Shown piece by piece: positions 46,782-59,946 of a stretch of DNA of 64,000 nt. The DNA comes from Multifurca ochricompacta. Taxonomy: Eukaryota > Basidiomycota > Agaricomycetes > Russulales > Russulaceae. The notes below the pieces were generated by a model. The model was not told the DNA's origin. It did not search any database and saw nothing but the letters and a program-made list of their open reading frames with translations. A program made the translations under genes and the position numbers. Location: positions 124,001-188,000 of the forward strand of contig WTXG01000001.1 of the NCBI GenBank assembly GCA_022496185.1, written 5' to 3'. Every line of letters starts with the position of its first letter. Positions within the stretch are counted from its first letter, which is position 1.

Positions 46782-49700
46782 GGATTGCGGATTGCGGGAA
46801 CAACAGAAACATAAGGGGCTGGTATATGAAAGGCTTTCATCTATCTCTTAACGAGAACTCATTCGCTCACTCACCTTTACCTTTTTTTTTTAATATTTTT
46901 TTTGTCGGAGGCCTAATAGACACATACATACCACCAGTCCCAGTCGGGAACGATGCGATAGGTATTACCAAAAAAGAAATAATAATAATAATGATAGTTA
47001 TTATTATTATTATTATTATTATTATTTATATTGTGTGTAAGTGTGTAAATAAGTAAGGGGAAAAGGGAGGGTTAAAGGAAGGGAAGGTGAAAGGGGGGAA
47101 ATAAAAAATAAGGTAATGATGATTACAAATTTCCGATTAAAGATTTTTGCGAGCGAGATGGGATGGGAGACTTTTTCATCGACCGACGATGACCTTCGGG
47201 ATGCGATGGGATGCCATGCAAATACCATGGGCCATGGCAAGTGGCGTGGCGTGCCATGGCCAAACCATGGCGCCGTTCACGTTCACGTTCGTTCAAAATC
47301 CAAATCCAAGATTCGAGATCGTCAAAAACAAACAAACAAACAAACACTTCTTTTTCTTCTCACCTCGCCTCAACTCATCTCGTTCCAGCCTCGGCTCATT
47401 CAGTCTTGGGGATTTCCCTTGAGATTCCCCATAACCTCTCCTGACCTACCCCCCATATCAGCAAATCACATAAGCACCTTACTTCTCCCACGCTCTCCTC
47501 CACCAATCATTCTCTTTCTCTCCTCTCCGTAACGTTTCCTCTCCCCTACCCCTACCCCTACCCCCCCCACCCCCCCCCCCCCTTCCACTCACTCCACGAC
47601 AACCTCTTGTCTCTCATCTCATCGCAACGCATTCCTCATGGGGCAATCACCCCGCTCTGCCAAACTCCAGGTCACCTCGTTACCACACTTTCCATCTCCG
47701 CGCTCCCCATCTTGTCTTCGCTTGTTTCTCTTCTCTTCTTTTGTAACCCAAACACCCTCCCCCTCACTCTTAGTTCACCCGGATCCACCACCACCACCAC
47801 CACCAGAACTGTCCCTGCCTTCATCTCTCATCTTGTCCCTTCTCCTGTTCTGTTCCGTAATCTTTCCATCCCATTCCAATTCCAATGCATCTTCTCCCTT
47901 TCTGCTTCTCCCCTTTGAGCGTGTTGCGCTCTAAATCAGCTAAACCTATTACCGCAATTTGCCGGATAGCCTAATCCATGTTCATGTTCCTTGTTTCTTA
48001 CTTTTTACTTGTTCTTTTTTAAATGTGTATATAGATTTATATATATCGATCAGCGCTGCAAGCAAGATGCGGCAACCATGGATCTCCTTCAGAGCTTAGA
48101 TCTAAGATCTGCACTGCTCTCTCTTCAACGATTCACATTCCGCGAACGGTGGCATTCTTTTCCCCATTGGGAAACTACGGCTACTTGGCTTCCCTTTCCT
48201 TTCCTTTACTTTACCTCTCTACCTCTCCTTTCTTCTCTCCCCTTCCTCTCCCCCGTGCCTGGTTCGGCGTTTGTCATATAAGCCAATTGCATGGATCCCA
48301 TTCACAGATTCCAATAACCGATTCGATTCTAATGTAATGTGTAATGTAATGTGGCTGGTGGCTGGCTTTTCCTTGCCCTGCCCTGTCCTGCCCTGCCTTG
48401 CCCTGCCCTGTCTATGTACATGTGTACATGTACATGTCCTCACCTCACGCTTCCCAACCCCAACGCGCAAAACCGCGCCCCTTCGTTCGCATCATCCATC
48501 AGACAGCTCCGACGCGCCTCGCCCGTGCCATTGTTGACTGCTTGTCTTATTTCTTACATGGACATCCTAAAACACTCCGGATACCCTAACGGGGATCCTT
48601 AGATAGTAGATAGATAGATACAGTAACAGTAGACGGATGTCACACATATGCTAATTTCGTGTTGGACCCCCGCGTGAACTCACAGATCCGACTCATATAT
48701 CCGCCTCCTATAATAATAATAATTATTATTATTATCATTATTATTATTATCGTAACTTGAGCTAGTCTCCGCGAGATACCGAGCTTGGTCTCACCACCCT
48801 CCCCCTTTTGGGATCCTCGCGGTCATCCGCAAGCGATTCCCCGATAATCGACGTCACCGCCCCTGCGTTTCCCTCTCGTATCTCGCTCGTATCAGTAGTA
48901 GTGTCAGTTCATTCACTCACAACCTCCTCAACCTCATTGATCAAGGTCGCCGCCTCTGTTCCCCTGTCCACATCAAGTTAAACTCGCTCGTCGCTGCCCT
49001 TTAGGATGATCCGGAAATTCTGTGATCTGCGTCATCCACCATTTCGTACTTTCCGCGGTTTCGCCAACCCTGATGGTAATTCGACACGACAAACTGCCGC
49101 TCATGTTTTTTTTTGCAGTTGCAGCAGAGCAGACAAACAGACAGCCCGATATGCGATTGTATGCCGTCCGTCCGTCCGTCCGTCGTCCCACCACTCATCC
49201 AAGATATTATAAAAAAATGCCGAAATGCCGCAATCGTCTCTCCCTTGCTTACTTACCCCGCTGCTTTCCGTAATGACTTCTGTCTTGGTTATTTTGGTAA
49301 AAGGAAACCGAAACCGTAAAAGTCGTGCCGTGGCTGGTTGAACGATTAAACATTTTCGCGAAACCTACCCGAACGAATCGAGTCATCAACATGGCTCTGC
49401 CTGCCACTCAATCCCGAGACGACGAGAAACCGTGTGATCGAGCAAATTTCCTGCCCACTTTCCCCTTTCGACCACTCTCGTTTATTATTGACCTCTTGAC
49501 ACCATTCCTCCACACGACGGGTTGCGATTCCCCGTCAGAATCCGCACTTGCGGGTAGTGCGGGTTGTATTTTTTTTTTTTGGTTGAGTAATGGAATGCAA
49601 TTTCCCTTCTCCTTTTCGTCCGTCCGTCCGTCCGCAGCCAGCACATATGTGTTAACCCACCATCTCCGCTTGAGAACTTATATATATATATATTTATTAT

Positions 49701-52700
49701 ATTTTTTCTCGGGTGTCAATGAGATAAACAATGAGCTGACACCCCGTTCAAGCCTAAAAAAAAAACAAAAACCAAAAAAAAAACAAAAAACGACTTGCGC
49801 AACGCGAGATGGAGTCGGGAATCCCCAACAGGGCAGAACATTTTCTTTTCAACAACTATCTCCGAATCCACGGGTCTCCTTGCATGTGGTACGCTAGTCC
49901 CATTATCAATTGTACCCTCTTTCGATTCGATCCAACTCAACTCCTGAGAAGGGAAGGGATACAAGTTTTTTAGCTCCGACCAAATGGATCACACACACAA
50001 CAAGGTTTTGTTTTCCGTATAGCCCATGGCCCTTTCCCGCTTGGCATAAGTTTTGCCTGATGGCCCCCCGCCTCCGGAGACGAGCGCCTCGTTGATCTTT
50101 TTTTTTTTTCCCGTGATCAGCCAGCTACTGTACTGTAATGATGATAGATGATGATAATAATAATAAAGTGTGCGACAGCGCAACAATTACGCCGTGAGTC
50201 TGTGAGGCTCACTTGTAATGTAATGGGGCATGACCAATTCATTCTCTCTCTCGTCACGCTCCGCGCGAAAACATTCCCGGATAATCAACCAACAGATTCC
50301 GTCTCCGTGGTTCCCGCTACGTACGCCCTTCTGAGCACAACACCTCACTCAAACCAAACAAAACAAACAAATAGGCAGGTGGTGGTGATGAGATGAGTGA
50401 GTGAAATGGTTGCATCCGGCAAGGAGGTTCTCGTATGTATATGCAATCGCCCCGCGCCCCGCCCAACAAAGGCGATATATTCCCCTACATTCATACTTAC
50501 CAGAGACAGACTACTGTCCTTTTTGATGCCAACTGCGTGACTCATCGGACACGGACATGGTCCCCCGCGGCCAAACGCGCTCTTCATTTCACATCCGTGC
50601 ACATCCACGGCCGGCCATATTGCACACACATACACACACACCACATAAACACGTTTTTTTTGCGCGGAGATCCCTTCAAGTCCTCTTTAAACGTAAACTT
50701 GTTTGCATTACCGCAGGGGTGGTAGTGTGGTGGTTGTGGTTACACTTGCGGGGTGCGGGTATTATTGTCTCAGCCTCAGCCTAGAACGATCCCCCCCCCC
50801 TCCCCTCATCGTCAGCACACGGACACGGACACGGATACGGACATGAGACCAGATCAGAACCAGACCAGACTGAAATGAATGAAAACCCTAGAAAATATCT
50901 ACGACATTTGGAAGATCCGTCCAAGCACAGATCGTCGGTCCATAACATACCCGGGTTAAGGTCGGTCGCGTGCTTGCCCGCTGCCATTGTCTCTCCGCCC
51001 TCCGCCTGCAAGCGGACTTGCAAATTCTTTTTCTTTTGTGTCTTTTGTGTGTAGCAGTGCGCACTTAGTTTGAGCGCCAGCGGGTGGCAGCGGGTGGCAC
51101 AAACAGGTAAAAAAGAAAGAAAAAAAAAGCTCCCACCCCCAATTCGAGAGCGAAACGAAGTCCCTAGCTAGAACATAAAGGTGGTGGAACACATGCCATT
51201 ATTATTCGGCGCAAGCGAGCACTTGGAATATACTTTCGCAGGAACTAGCTTATTCCCCATTTGATTTGGTTTGCAAAAAAAAAAAAATTACCGGGACTAG
51301 CCGGAGGGGGTTCTCCCTTTGGTGTGGCTTCGTTTAAAGTCCGGGTCCGGACAATGCACCAAGTACTGACGGTATATGCTATATGCTATACGCTAACGCT
51401 ACACATACATACAAACATACATACATACATACATAAATACATAAATACATTACATTTACATCCATTTAGTACCCGTAACCCGTATATTATGGTATGGATA
51501 TGGTGTGGCAATCCAATCCTTACATTTTTCACCTCCCGAAATTTGCCGATGGTACCTGCTTGGATGACAGACGGGTAGGCAACAACGAAAGTGACGTCCA
51601 TCCGCCCTGGGTTGGTGTCCCGTGATTCCCCCATCGATATTCGTATTTTCAAAAACTGTGTGTGTGTTTTTTTTTTGCCTTGCTCATCGGGCGGAGGAGG
51701 TGCCTCATGCGTAATGGCACCACCTGCGCCAAGCGGAACCGATTAATTCTGGTTAACCTCCATCCGCACCCCCCCCCCCCCCGCGCCCGTTGAGGCGACG
51801 CAATAAATAATCGAAGTGGTGGTAAACCGGCTTACTTAGAAAAGAGACGATCTCGACCGATTTGCATGAAGCAGTCCATAACCATACGACATCAGTGACC
51901 AGGTCAAATCTTACTGAGACACAAATGCAGTTGAGTAAGTAAAGTTTCCCTGAGATATAAATTTTCATTCAATTCTTTATTATTATTATTATTATTATTA
52001 TTTATTATTCGTTAACGTCCAGCGTAGCTTCTTTTTCTAAAGGAATGCGAGCATTCTCACTGCGCCCACATGTTTTGGTGGTTGATCGTCTCTTTGCATC
52101 GAACGAACGAAATTTGATACGTTTCCTCCCCTTCTCTCCTCCTCTGATTCTGATCCCACCAAACCAAATAAAAAATAAAGACAGAAAAAAAAAAGAGGGG
52201 GGTTTTCGGTTGAACGGTTGTAGTTAACGATGGTTTGCGCTCAAGTGTAGTTCCGAGGATGGTCCGTTGAGATCAAAATACCTGTTTCGGGTTAGATCGG
52301 AGGAGTGTGGAATATAGTTGTAGTTGCACGTGCACCGATACGGACAGTGGTGGGTGGGTAGAGAGATCATCAAACCCCCAAAAGATATTTGTTTGTATGA
52401 GTGATGAGTGATAATGGACAGGTCATGATGATGGGTGTATTGCACTTTCATTTGCAGAGGTCAACGTCAATGAGCGCCGATGAGCTGATGTGGATGCGTA
52501 CAACAACCATCTGTTTATGTACAGGGTTCGTAAACTCAAGTGAACGCTGTCACTATTGTAATGCAATTGAAGGGGTTAGAATAAATAGAGCGCCAGAATG
52601 GATCTATCGTGAATCCTGTGATAATATGGAGGAGACGAGACGCCGAGGGTAGATTACTTAGATGATGAGGTCTCATCGCGCCGAAGTAGAACGTAACAAA

Positions 52701-53310
52701 AACATAGTTTAGAAGAAGAAGTCATCATCATGATAAGAACTACCTGAGGTGATTGTGATTATAAATATAAATATTTGACTTCCGCTCCGCATGATGAAGG
52801 GGAGGGGTTTTCCGGCGCATTGTGAACCCGCGCTGTGCTATGTGCCATCGGCTGTGGCAGATTATGGCAATATTGAGGGAACTTATTATTTATAGTGTAC
52901 TGCCATAAAATATATGCAGGGACTGAGTCCGAGGAAATAGTTACGCAACCAAACCTACTACCCGATATGATACCGATTGACAATCATTTATCTTATCATT
53001 ATCACACTATTCACGATCGATATTATTAATCACCCCACTTGAATATGAGTGACAAACAGTCACAAATGTCACAGTGTGACAATGTCACGTCCTCGGATGG
53101 TGGCGAGCGAGCGAAGGGTGTCGTCGTCAACGTCCCCAACAACAGCTTACTCCGTCGCGCAAACACCCTTTCAACACTTGGCCCTACGCCATTCGTCGGG
53201 TCCCACGACATTCACGCCTTTTATCCTCCATCCCACCCTCATACGTTTTCTATACCTATATCCGTTCACTCTCCTCTTTTTCCCAATCTTACCTCTCTTG
53301 TGTCCGCGGC
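46782..53310. other. 6.5-kb gene-free, repeat-rich region upstream of cyclin and Chs7
   Basis: No gene supported. Notable tracts: (TTA)n at 46977-47027, a C run at 47.56-47.58 kb, CCCTGCC repeats at 48.37-48.41 kb, a perfect (ATA)n/(TAT)n inverted run near 48.71-48.75 kb, TCCG repeats at 49.17 and 49.62 kb, (TA)n at 49.68 kb, (CATA)n near 51.40-51.44 kb and (TTA)n near 51.98-52.01 kb. The cyclin and Chs7 genes are divergent across it, so it may hold long leaders and regulatory DNA for both. Confidence 0.5.
47231..47260. repeat. perfect inverted repeat around two CCATGG sites
   Basis: Arms GCCATGGCA (47231-47239) and TGCCATGGC (47252-47260) are exact reverse complements with a 12-nt loop. Two more CCATGG palindromes flank it, so a cruciform or RNA hairpin could form. 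Confidence 0.6.
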
Positions 53311-54668
53311 ATGGGTGTGCAATTTGGTTCCTTCAACAGTATATGCCAGACAGCCGCACTAGTCATCTGCCCTCTCATAGGCTCTGATCAGGGTATCGAG
53401 CCATCGTGCTATAGTAGGAACGTGGATATCGCTGGGACCCTCATCTTTCAACCTTGTGAGTTTCCCCCCCCCTGTTCGCGGGTGGCGTATAGCTCTCACG
53501 TCACACCTTTTTCCTTGACTCCTCTCTGCAATTGATAGCGACATGTTTCGTCCACATTGTCGCTTTGTTGATGACTGGAATAATGATTTATCACATTCGA
53601 AGCAAATACACGGCCGTGGGTAAGTATACGCTTTATGCCGTCAAGCTCTCGGTGCCAATGCCGGTTACTTTCCATTAGGTCGCAAAGAGATTGTTTTATT
53701 TTTTTATCTCTACGCGATCATCGAATTGCTCGCATTCTTTCTTGATTCCAACATCATCCCAACGGCGAACTCAAGCTACCCGGTGAGTGCGGAAGTCATC
53801 CTTACTCGAACGTTTGATCGATGTTCCTGGGTTGTAGTGGTTCGCAGCAGCATATACCGGCCTGGTCGCCGCCGCCTATTGCTGCCTTCTTATCAACGGT
53901 TTCGTTGGCTTCCAGTTTGCCGAGGATGGCACACCATTATCACTATGGGTGCGGCCGCCATGTTTTATCTCCACGGGTGAGACAGCGCACTAATCCCACC
54001 ACGGCCATAGCTTTTACGGATCTCTTGCCTCTTGGTCTTTGGAGTATCGTTCTTCATCGCCATTGCGACCTTCCAGGGTTACGTCGGGTTCAAGAATAGC
54101 AAACCACTCGGATTATGGATTGTCTATATTCTCTGGCCTTTGGTCTGCACGGTCATTTACGTCGTCTCGCAATTAATCCTTGTGTTCCGCACGCTTGAAG
54201 ACCGATGGCCAATTGGAGATATCATTTTTGGTGCCGCTTTCTTCACGATCGCACAGGTGCTCCTATTCGCCTTTAGCGCGACGATTTGCGACGCCATCAA
54301 GCATTATATCGATGGGCTCTTCTTTTTCACTCTCTGTATGCTTTTAAGTGTCATGATGGTCTACAAGTACTGGGACAGCATCACGGTGCGCGGTGTTCGA
54401 TTTAATATTTTACGCATACACACTCATCATTGATGACACTGATCAGCGCGAAGATCTCGAGTTTTCCGTCGGATCCAAGGCGGCGGTATGGGAAGTCAAG
54501 GATTCACTTCTGGCGGGACAAGACTCAGACGCATATGCGGAGGACGCTGCAAGCAATTATCATGGAGCACCTGGCAGCCTCGTGGGCGGCATCAGTGGAC
54601 AACAGTTCTACCAGCAGCAGAAGGGATACGGCGGACGTAGCTACCCGCCATCTTCGGACAGGTATTAG
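53311..54668 (+). CDS. CHS7: chitin synthase export chaperone Chs7
   Basis: [24 protein letters not shown] and [21 protein letters not shown] are the conserved luminal start of Chs7. Seven hydrophobic helices follow, including [76 protein letters not shown] and [27 protein letters not shown] polar C-terminus ends [21 protein letters not shown]. Chs7 sits in the ER membrane and is needed for exit of class IV-type chitin synthase. Introns follow FQP (53456), TAVG, SSYP, LSLW and DSIT, all GT-AG and in frame. About 330 residues with no break. Confidence 0.93.
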
Positions 54669-55260
54669 TTAGTTAACAAAGGACTTGATCACATTGTTTT
54701 TGTCGCTCGTTGCATCAGCCATAGCATACCCAGCTTACCTTAAATCCATCTTTTCAGTTATGCCACATCCTTCAGATCGAAAATTAAAACGAAAAATATC
54801 AAAAAAAATAATATTAATTATCATCATCCTCCCATCATACAGCTACAACCAACTAAACTAGACAAGTCATATGTCCCCTCAAGTGTATCAAATGATTAAT
54901 TTGTACACCATCACTGGGATGTGAATCCATTTGTTTGTTTTTTTCCAAAAATTGCTGAAAGCCAAAGCTAACAGACGAGTTCGGATGTGTAATTTGCAAT
55001 CAGCAAAAGACTGTGCCTCGGTAAAGACCTCACTGGCGACAGTACATGCCCGAGCACAAGAGATGAGGAATAAAGAAAGTGAACGGGTCACTTTATATAT
55101 GAAATGCTAGTTTAGGGCCGGCTATTGTTATCACCTTGGTCCGTGCGCGTCCGATCCGATATGGCTTTGGGGGAATCAGGCCAGCCGTGGGCGTGGGGGT
55201 AACACAGAACACTCCTTCTTTGACTCTCTCTCAGATTAGGTTCGGGTTTTATATTTCATT
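54669..55260. other. convergent spacer Chs7/GPALPP protein
   Basis: 3' flanks only; A/T-rich runs near 54.79-54.82 kb. No gene seen. Confidence 0.5.
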
Positions 55261-56620
55261 TCACAAAAAGCTTCCACCCTTACTCGCTCCAAATCTCTCT
55301 GACAACCCTTTGGCATCTTGGATGACCCTACGCCTATCCTTTTCATCCATCAGTCTACCGCCCACCGCCATGTCACGCGTGTGGTCCCAGATGGCGGCTG
55401 GCTCCTCGCCCCCATCTTTCGGGCGGTTCGCATCCTCCTGTGCCCGTGCCTCGATCAGTGACGGGCCCCGATGCTTTCGCTGGTTATTATGTTTAATTCT
55501 CCCATCAGCATCCGATTCATCCATCACCACTTCCCTCCGGTGTTCAGAAACGCGGGGGGAGGCGTGAGACGTACCGTGTATTCATCAACTTGTCTCTGTA
55601 ACTCCGCCTCGCGCCTTCGTCGTTTGTGCGCTTCCTCATCTATATCGTCCTGAATGGCGTCCGGGTCCGCATTCTCGACACGACGCTTCCTGCCCATCAC
55701 CTCATCGGCTAGACGTTGCTGCTTCTCTGCAGGTGTCTCCGTCCAGAGTGTGTTGTCAACAATTTTAGCAGGTGCAGTGGAGCGCGAGAATTGGCGTGGT
55801 TTGTTCAATTTTGTTGGATCAAGCGCTGTTTGAAACAATCAAAGCCCCGAAATAGCAGAGGCGAGAGGTAGCAGAGGTAGCGGTGGTAGGAGGGGTCGAT
55901 TGTAGGAGAAATAGAATCGAATGATAGTAAGATGGGAGGGAAAGAAATGGTGCAAGGATAGTGGAGTGGAGGAAAAGAGAGGCGCACTGCTCAACAGGTC
56001 TGATGATGAAGGTGGTACGAGCATCCACTCGTCTCGCTGAAGCGTTTTGGGGCGTGCCGCTTCCTGTGGTGCAGATGTAGGAGTGAGCAAACCGAGATGC
56101 AAGGCGATACTGTACACGCGTTCGCGTACATGCACTGAGACGTGCGCAAGGGCGAAAGTGAAAGAACAGGGATGATAAAGAAAAGATGCACCTCAATCGC
56201 CTGGCGCCGCTGCGCCTCTTTCTGCATGAACTCTGCTACCGCATCCTCGCGCGCATCAAGGTGCCCATCCCCAGATTGAAGGGGTGGCGGGGCGGGCCCG
56301 ATCTCATCCTCAGACTCTTCCTCTTCTTCGCGCAGGAGGGGGGCTCGTGCTGGCCCTATTATGCGTCTTTGTGAGCCGGAGGCCGTTGCGCGTGCAGCAG
56401 CCAAGTCGGGGGGCAATTCCGGCGCATAGTCACCCTCCTCTTCTTCCTCTTCCTCTTCCTCTTCGTAACGTGGTACGGGTACGGACAGAGTCGTCATGGT
56501 ATGTCCAGCAAAGTGAGGGCCTATTGACGGCCCTGCTTCTGGCTGCTCAGCGGTAGACTCTTGATCTGCTGCTGTTACTGTGTTTCGATGCCCAGGGATC
56601 TGAGGACCTATTGAAGCCAT
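55261..56620 (-). CDS. GPALPP-motif / DUF3752 protein
   Basis: The N-terminus repeats the GPxxPG-like motif of this family: MASIGPQIPGHR, SIGPHFAGH, IIGPARAPL and EIGPAPPPL, separated by Glu-rich runs. The DUF3752 part follows: RPKTLQRDEWMLVPPSSSDLL, LDPTKLNKPRQFSRS, LWTETPAEKQQRLADEVMGRKRR, and SLIEARAQEDANRPKDGGEEP...WDHTRDMAVGGRLMDEKDRRRVIQDAKGLSERFGASKGGSFL. Such proteins are nuclear and conserved from yeasts to animals, with no settled biochemical role. Exons join in frame through three introns, two of them long for this window (about 130 and 170 nt), the last ending AACCAG before CGAAAG. About 325 residues. Confidence 0.88.
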
Positions 56621-56806
56621 GTGATTGATATTAAGCCAAGTCGTATGTTGTCAAGACAAGATAATGGTTGGGCAAAGAGGAGGTCCGCTTACTCAGCAAC
56701 AACCTGGGAGGACTTTTATCTGTTATCTGTCCTGTCGCTGGTCGCTGAGTTGAGTACCGAGTACCACACTCCCGCGACGTTGCTGTTGCTAGCCCCCTCC
56801 CCTTAA

Positions 56807-58366
56807 ATGACTGTCGCTCAGTCTTCTTCTATAATCCCATCTCCGGCTGAAGCAGCCCTCGCGCCCTTTCGCCCACTCAACTTGCCTTTCTCCAGCGTCT
56901 CCCTAAAGCTGAGCTGCATGCACACTTGAATGGCTCCATCCCGCTCCAGCTCCTCCAAGAACTCGCGCGCGAATACACATCCTCATTAGCCACAGCCGAC
57001 GATGACAACAACGATGGGACTACATCCACCCCCTTAGCGGTTGATGTCCTCGCCGGTTTGCAGCGCATTCAAGCCGGTGTAGAACTTGACACGCTCCCCA
57101 ACTTTTTCTTGCTTTTCCCCGCCATTTACGCACTGACATCGACGCCATCGTCCCTCAAACGCGCAACGCACGGTGTCCTCTCCCACTTCCTTGGCGCTGC
57201 GTCGCCTGGTAGTAGCAACGGGGGTGAAGCTAGCGTTGACACCAACACCTCACTTCCACCGGCGCCGGCACTGGTGCCGTAGCATACATCGAGCTACGTA
57301 CGACGCCACGCGCGACTCAGCACATGACTCGTCGAGTGTATCTTGAAACAGTGCTGGACGTGATCGAGGCGCGCCCGCCAGACGCAGCAGCGCTGATTGT
57401 TAGCCTTGACCGTCGGATGACGCCTGAGGTCGCGCAGGAGGTCCTTGAGCTCGCCGTTCAGCTACGCCGAGAAGGTCGACGCGTGGTCGGTGTCGATTTA
57501 TGCGGTGATCCGAAGGTGCGTTAATCTCAAAAGTATATTTTACTACCGACACGACCCATCCTTGGGTTTTGTGGGCAATCAGAGCAGGCAATAAACGGCT
57601 CAATACCTGTTTTTCTCTTTTTGCGCCCCCCCCCCCCCCTTCGTCCTCCTTTATTTTTTTTTTCACCCTTTATAAAAGGCGGGAGATATGACAGCTTTTA
57701 TTGAGCTTTTCCGCACTGCGCACGCGGAGGGGCTCGGCGTTACACTTCACGTTGCGGAAGTGCGTACATTATCCGAATTTATCCACACACATACAACCGT
57801 TTAAAGTTGTATATACCACCTAATAGACGAGTGAAAATTCCGCAGTGGAGACGATGCAACTCCTAAGTTGCGAACCTCAGCGCCTCGGGCACGCGACATT
57901 CTTGGATGACGAAGCGAAGGAGCTTGTATTGACAAGACGGACATGCATCGAAATCTGTCTTACGTCTAACCTTTTGTGCGCATGTGCATTTCACTTTTTT
58001 CAACGAACGAAATCGATGACATGGGATTGTGTCATCCGTCAGATGTAAAACCGTGCAGCGACTCCAAGACCACCACATCCGGTATTACCTTGAGAGAGGA
58101 CACCCAATCGCTATTTGTGTATGTTCATTCGTGTCTATTCATACACACACATTTACCCTTCTTTTTTTTCATTACGTCTATCCTGCTCTGGCTCACGGCG
58201 TACGCCTTCGCAGACCGACGACGTTCTTATATTCCGCAACTCAGTTCTCGGCGAATACGCGCTACTAATGGCTCCCAAACCAATGGGTCTCGGGCTGACA
58301 GAAAGCGAAGTGGAGGTTATCGCCCGAATGGGGATGGACAGTCGTTTCCCCAGCAAGCTACCCTAG
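56807..58366 (+). CDS. adenosine deaminase-like protein (ADAL / N6-methyl-AMP deaminase family), with frame breaks
   Basis: The zinc-binding motif ELHAHLNGSI and downstream blocks fit the ADAL branch: VAYIELRTTPRAT, AALIVSLDRRM, VVGVDLCGDPKAGD, LHVAETSENSAVE, RLGHATFLDD, CIEICLTSNLLCKTV, HHIRYYLERGHPIAICTDDVLIFRNS with the catalytic Asp pair, and GLTESEVEVIARMGMDSRF. This branch deaminates N6-modified AMP in the cytosol. Introns after GDPK, HVAE, SNLL and PIAIC are GT-AG and in frame. Two places are one base short of the conserved frame: about 56888-56895 (LPF-LQRLPKAELHAH) and about 57240-57265 (before GAGTGAVAYIELR). The first could instead be an acceptor (CTCCAG) of a weak intron. The second has no good splice alternative. 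Confidence 0.85.
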
Positions 58367-58474
58367 GGGCCGATCGGGGCGCATTTATGCCTGCCTCTGG
58401 AATTGTAGTAGAGGATAGATCCATTGCACATTGCACAAGTATTTACATATTAGTTTTGGCTTGCAAATTCCCAC

Positions 58475-59778
58475 TCATCGCCCTCCCGTCACCTCGAGGG
58501 TATGGCCACTCACGTATGAAGCGAGTGGAGATGCCAAGCTGCCCCACCCAAAGTCCACTGGTTAGCTCCAGCAATCCGGTCAGGATAAAGCAGACGCACA
58601 AAAGTACAGCAGCAGCCGCTTCATCTGCGGTACCCGGACGGGCCAGGGGGATTAACGGATAGGCCTTCACGTCAGCGGCGCCCGTAGTTGTCGGAGTCTT
58701 TGCACCCGGAATACCAAGGGCTACCTTCTTACCACCAATCTCGATGGCCGCTCCGTCCTCCTTTGCGGCGGTCAACCTGTTCACGATTAGCATGACTAAA
58801 AGAAAATTATCAGTGAAAAGCCGAAAGCATGCGTACCGTGTAAGAATGAACCCAAAGGCGACAGTGTTGGCGCGTACTCCAAAGGCACCCCATTCCTTCG
58901 CAATGGTCTTGGTGAAGCCTGTGATGGCAGACTTGGCTGCAGCATAATTGACCTGGCCGACGTTGCCGTGAAGTCCGGATGTGCTGGAGACGTTGACGAT
59001 GCTGCGGTTCTCAACTGGCGTGCCGGGTTCGGTTTTGAGACGCATGAACGGCGCAGCAGCACGGATGAGGCGGAATGGCGCGCGGACGTGAACCTTCATA
59101 ATGATGTCCCATGCGTCGTCAGGCATCGTGTGCAACATGCGGTCATAGGTAAAACCAGCTGTTGTAAATCCATCAGCATGACATTGGTTAAAGGGAAGAA
59201 CATCAATGGAAGCACCATTGTTGATGATATGATTCAGCTTGCCATATCGCCTCCTCGGGAGTGAGCCACACCAGAGAAAGAGAAGAACGAAGTGGAATTA
59301 GTGCTGCACATACTTAATGGTAGCGTCGAGAATTTTGGCAGGAAAGTCATCTGCGCCAACATCACCACCCACTGCGATAGCATCGCCGCCGGCAGCCTTG
59401 ATCTCATCAACGACGGCTTGTGCCTTCTTTTCATCGAGGCTATTTGTGAAGTGCGACTCCCATTAGCACGCAACCCAAATTTTACGTGTAAGTGAAGGTA
59501 ACTTACTCGCTGACAACGACCTTTGCGCCCTCTTTGGCAAAGAGGAGGGCCGCGCTTCTGCCGATTCCCTGGTAGGGTGATCAATAAAACATGTGTTGGG
59601 GGTGAGAATGGCTTTCACACCTGAGCAGCGCCTATACAGGGTAAGGTGAACGCGGAGCGCCGATAGTGCTAACTGAAAACGTACCAGTGATTATGGCGAC
59701 TTCACCATTTAATAGGCCACGACCATAATTGTTAGAAAGATGGTTGGCAATCTGTTGAAGACGCCCAGACGACGACAT
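58475..59778 (-). CDS. short-chain dehydrogenase/reductase (FabG-like)
   Basis: The cofactor motif reads ITGAAQGIGRSAALLFAKEGAKVVVSDLD, and catalytic residues are NVSSTSG (Ser) and VNYAAAK (Tyr, Lys). HIINNGASIDV marks the NNAG-like strand. The family reduces or oxidises carbonyls/alcohols with NAD(P)H; the Asp after VVVS suggests NAD(H). A stretch of about 50 residues after GFILTRLTAAKEDGA (IGGKKVALGIPGAKTPTTTG...) is an insertion seen in some fungal relatives, before PLARPGTADEAAAAVLF. The end is SYVSGHTLEVTGGR. Introns: after ITG, after AAQ, within SDL, before RYGKL, after ILTR and after AVLF. The second exon is only 11 nt (59621-59631). Product about 310 residues, no break. The substrate is unknown. 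Confidence 0.88.
59621..59631 (-). other. 11-nt microexon of the SDR gene
   Basis: GCGCTGCTCAG, flanked by CTGTATAG and GTGTGA splice sites on the minus strand. It encodes the Ala-Ala-Gln of TGAAQGIG, the nucleotide-binding glycine motif, so skipping it would destroy the frame and the cofactor site. Confidence 0.8.
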
Positions 59779-59946
59779 GTTAGTTTAAAGAAAAAGAAAA
59801 AGAAAGACCGGGGTTGACCGCTTTGATTTTGATTGAATCTCAAAATCAAAAGAAATGATCACATGATATTTTCACAGTCCGAGCACCGCCACCCCCGCAT
59901 CCATCAATCGTCGAATTGAACGTTGAGGTCGTTGAGGTCCGCTATT
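59779..59946. promoter_or_regulatory. divergent promoter of SDR and the disordered protein
   Basis: 168 bp between the two start codons. It contains CAATC- and TTGATTTTGATTGA-type repeats at 59820-59850 and the pyrimidine-rich leader near 59.89 kb. Confidence 0.5.

Noticed and set aside
53045..53362. Open frame MSDKQSQMSQCDNVTSSDGG upstream of Chs7
   Set aside because: It overlaps the Chs7 start in another frame and has no family match; more likely leader sequence.
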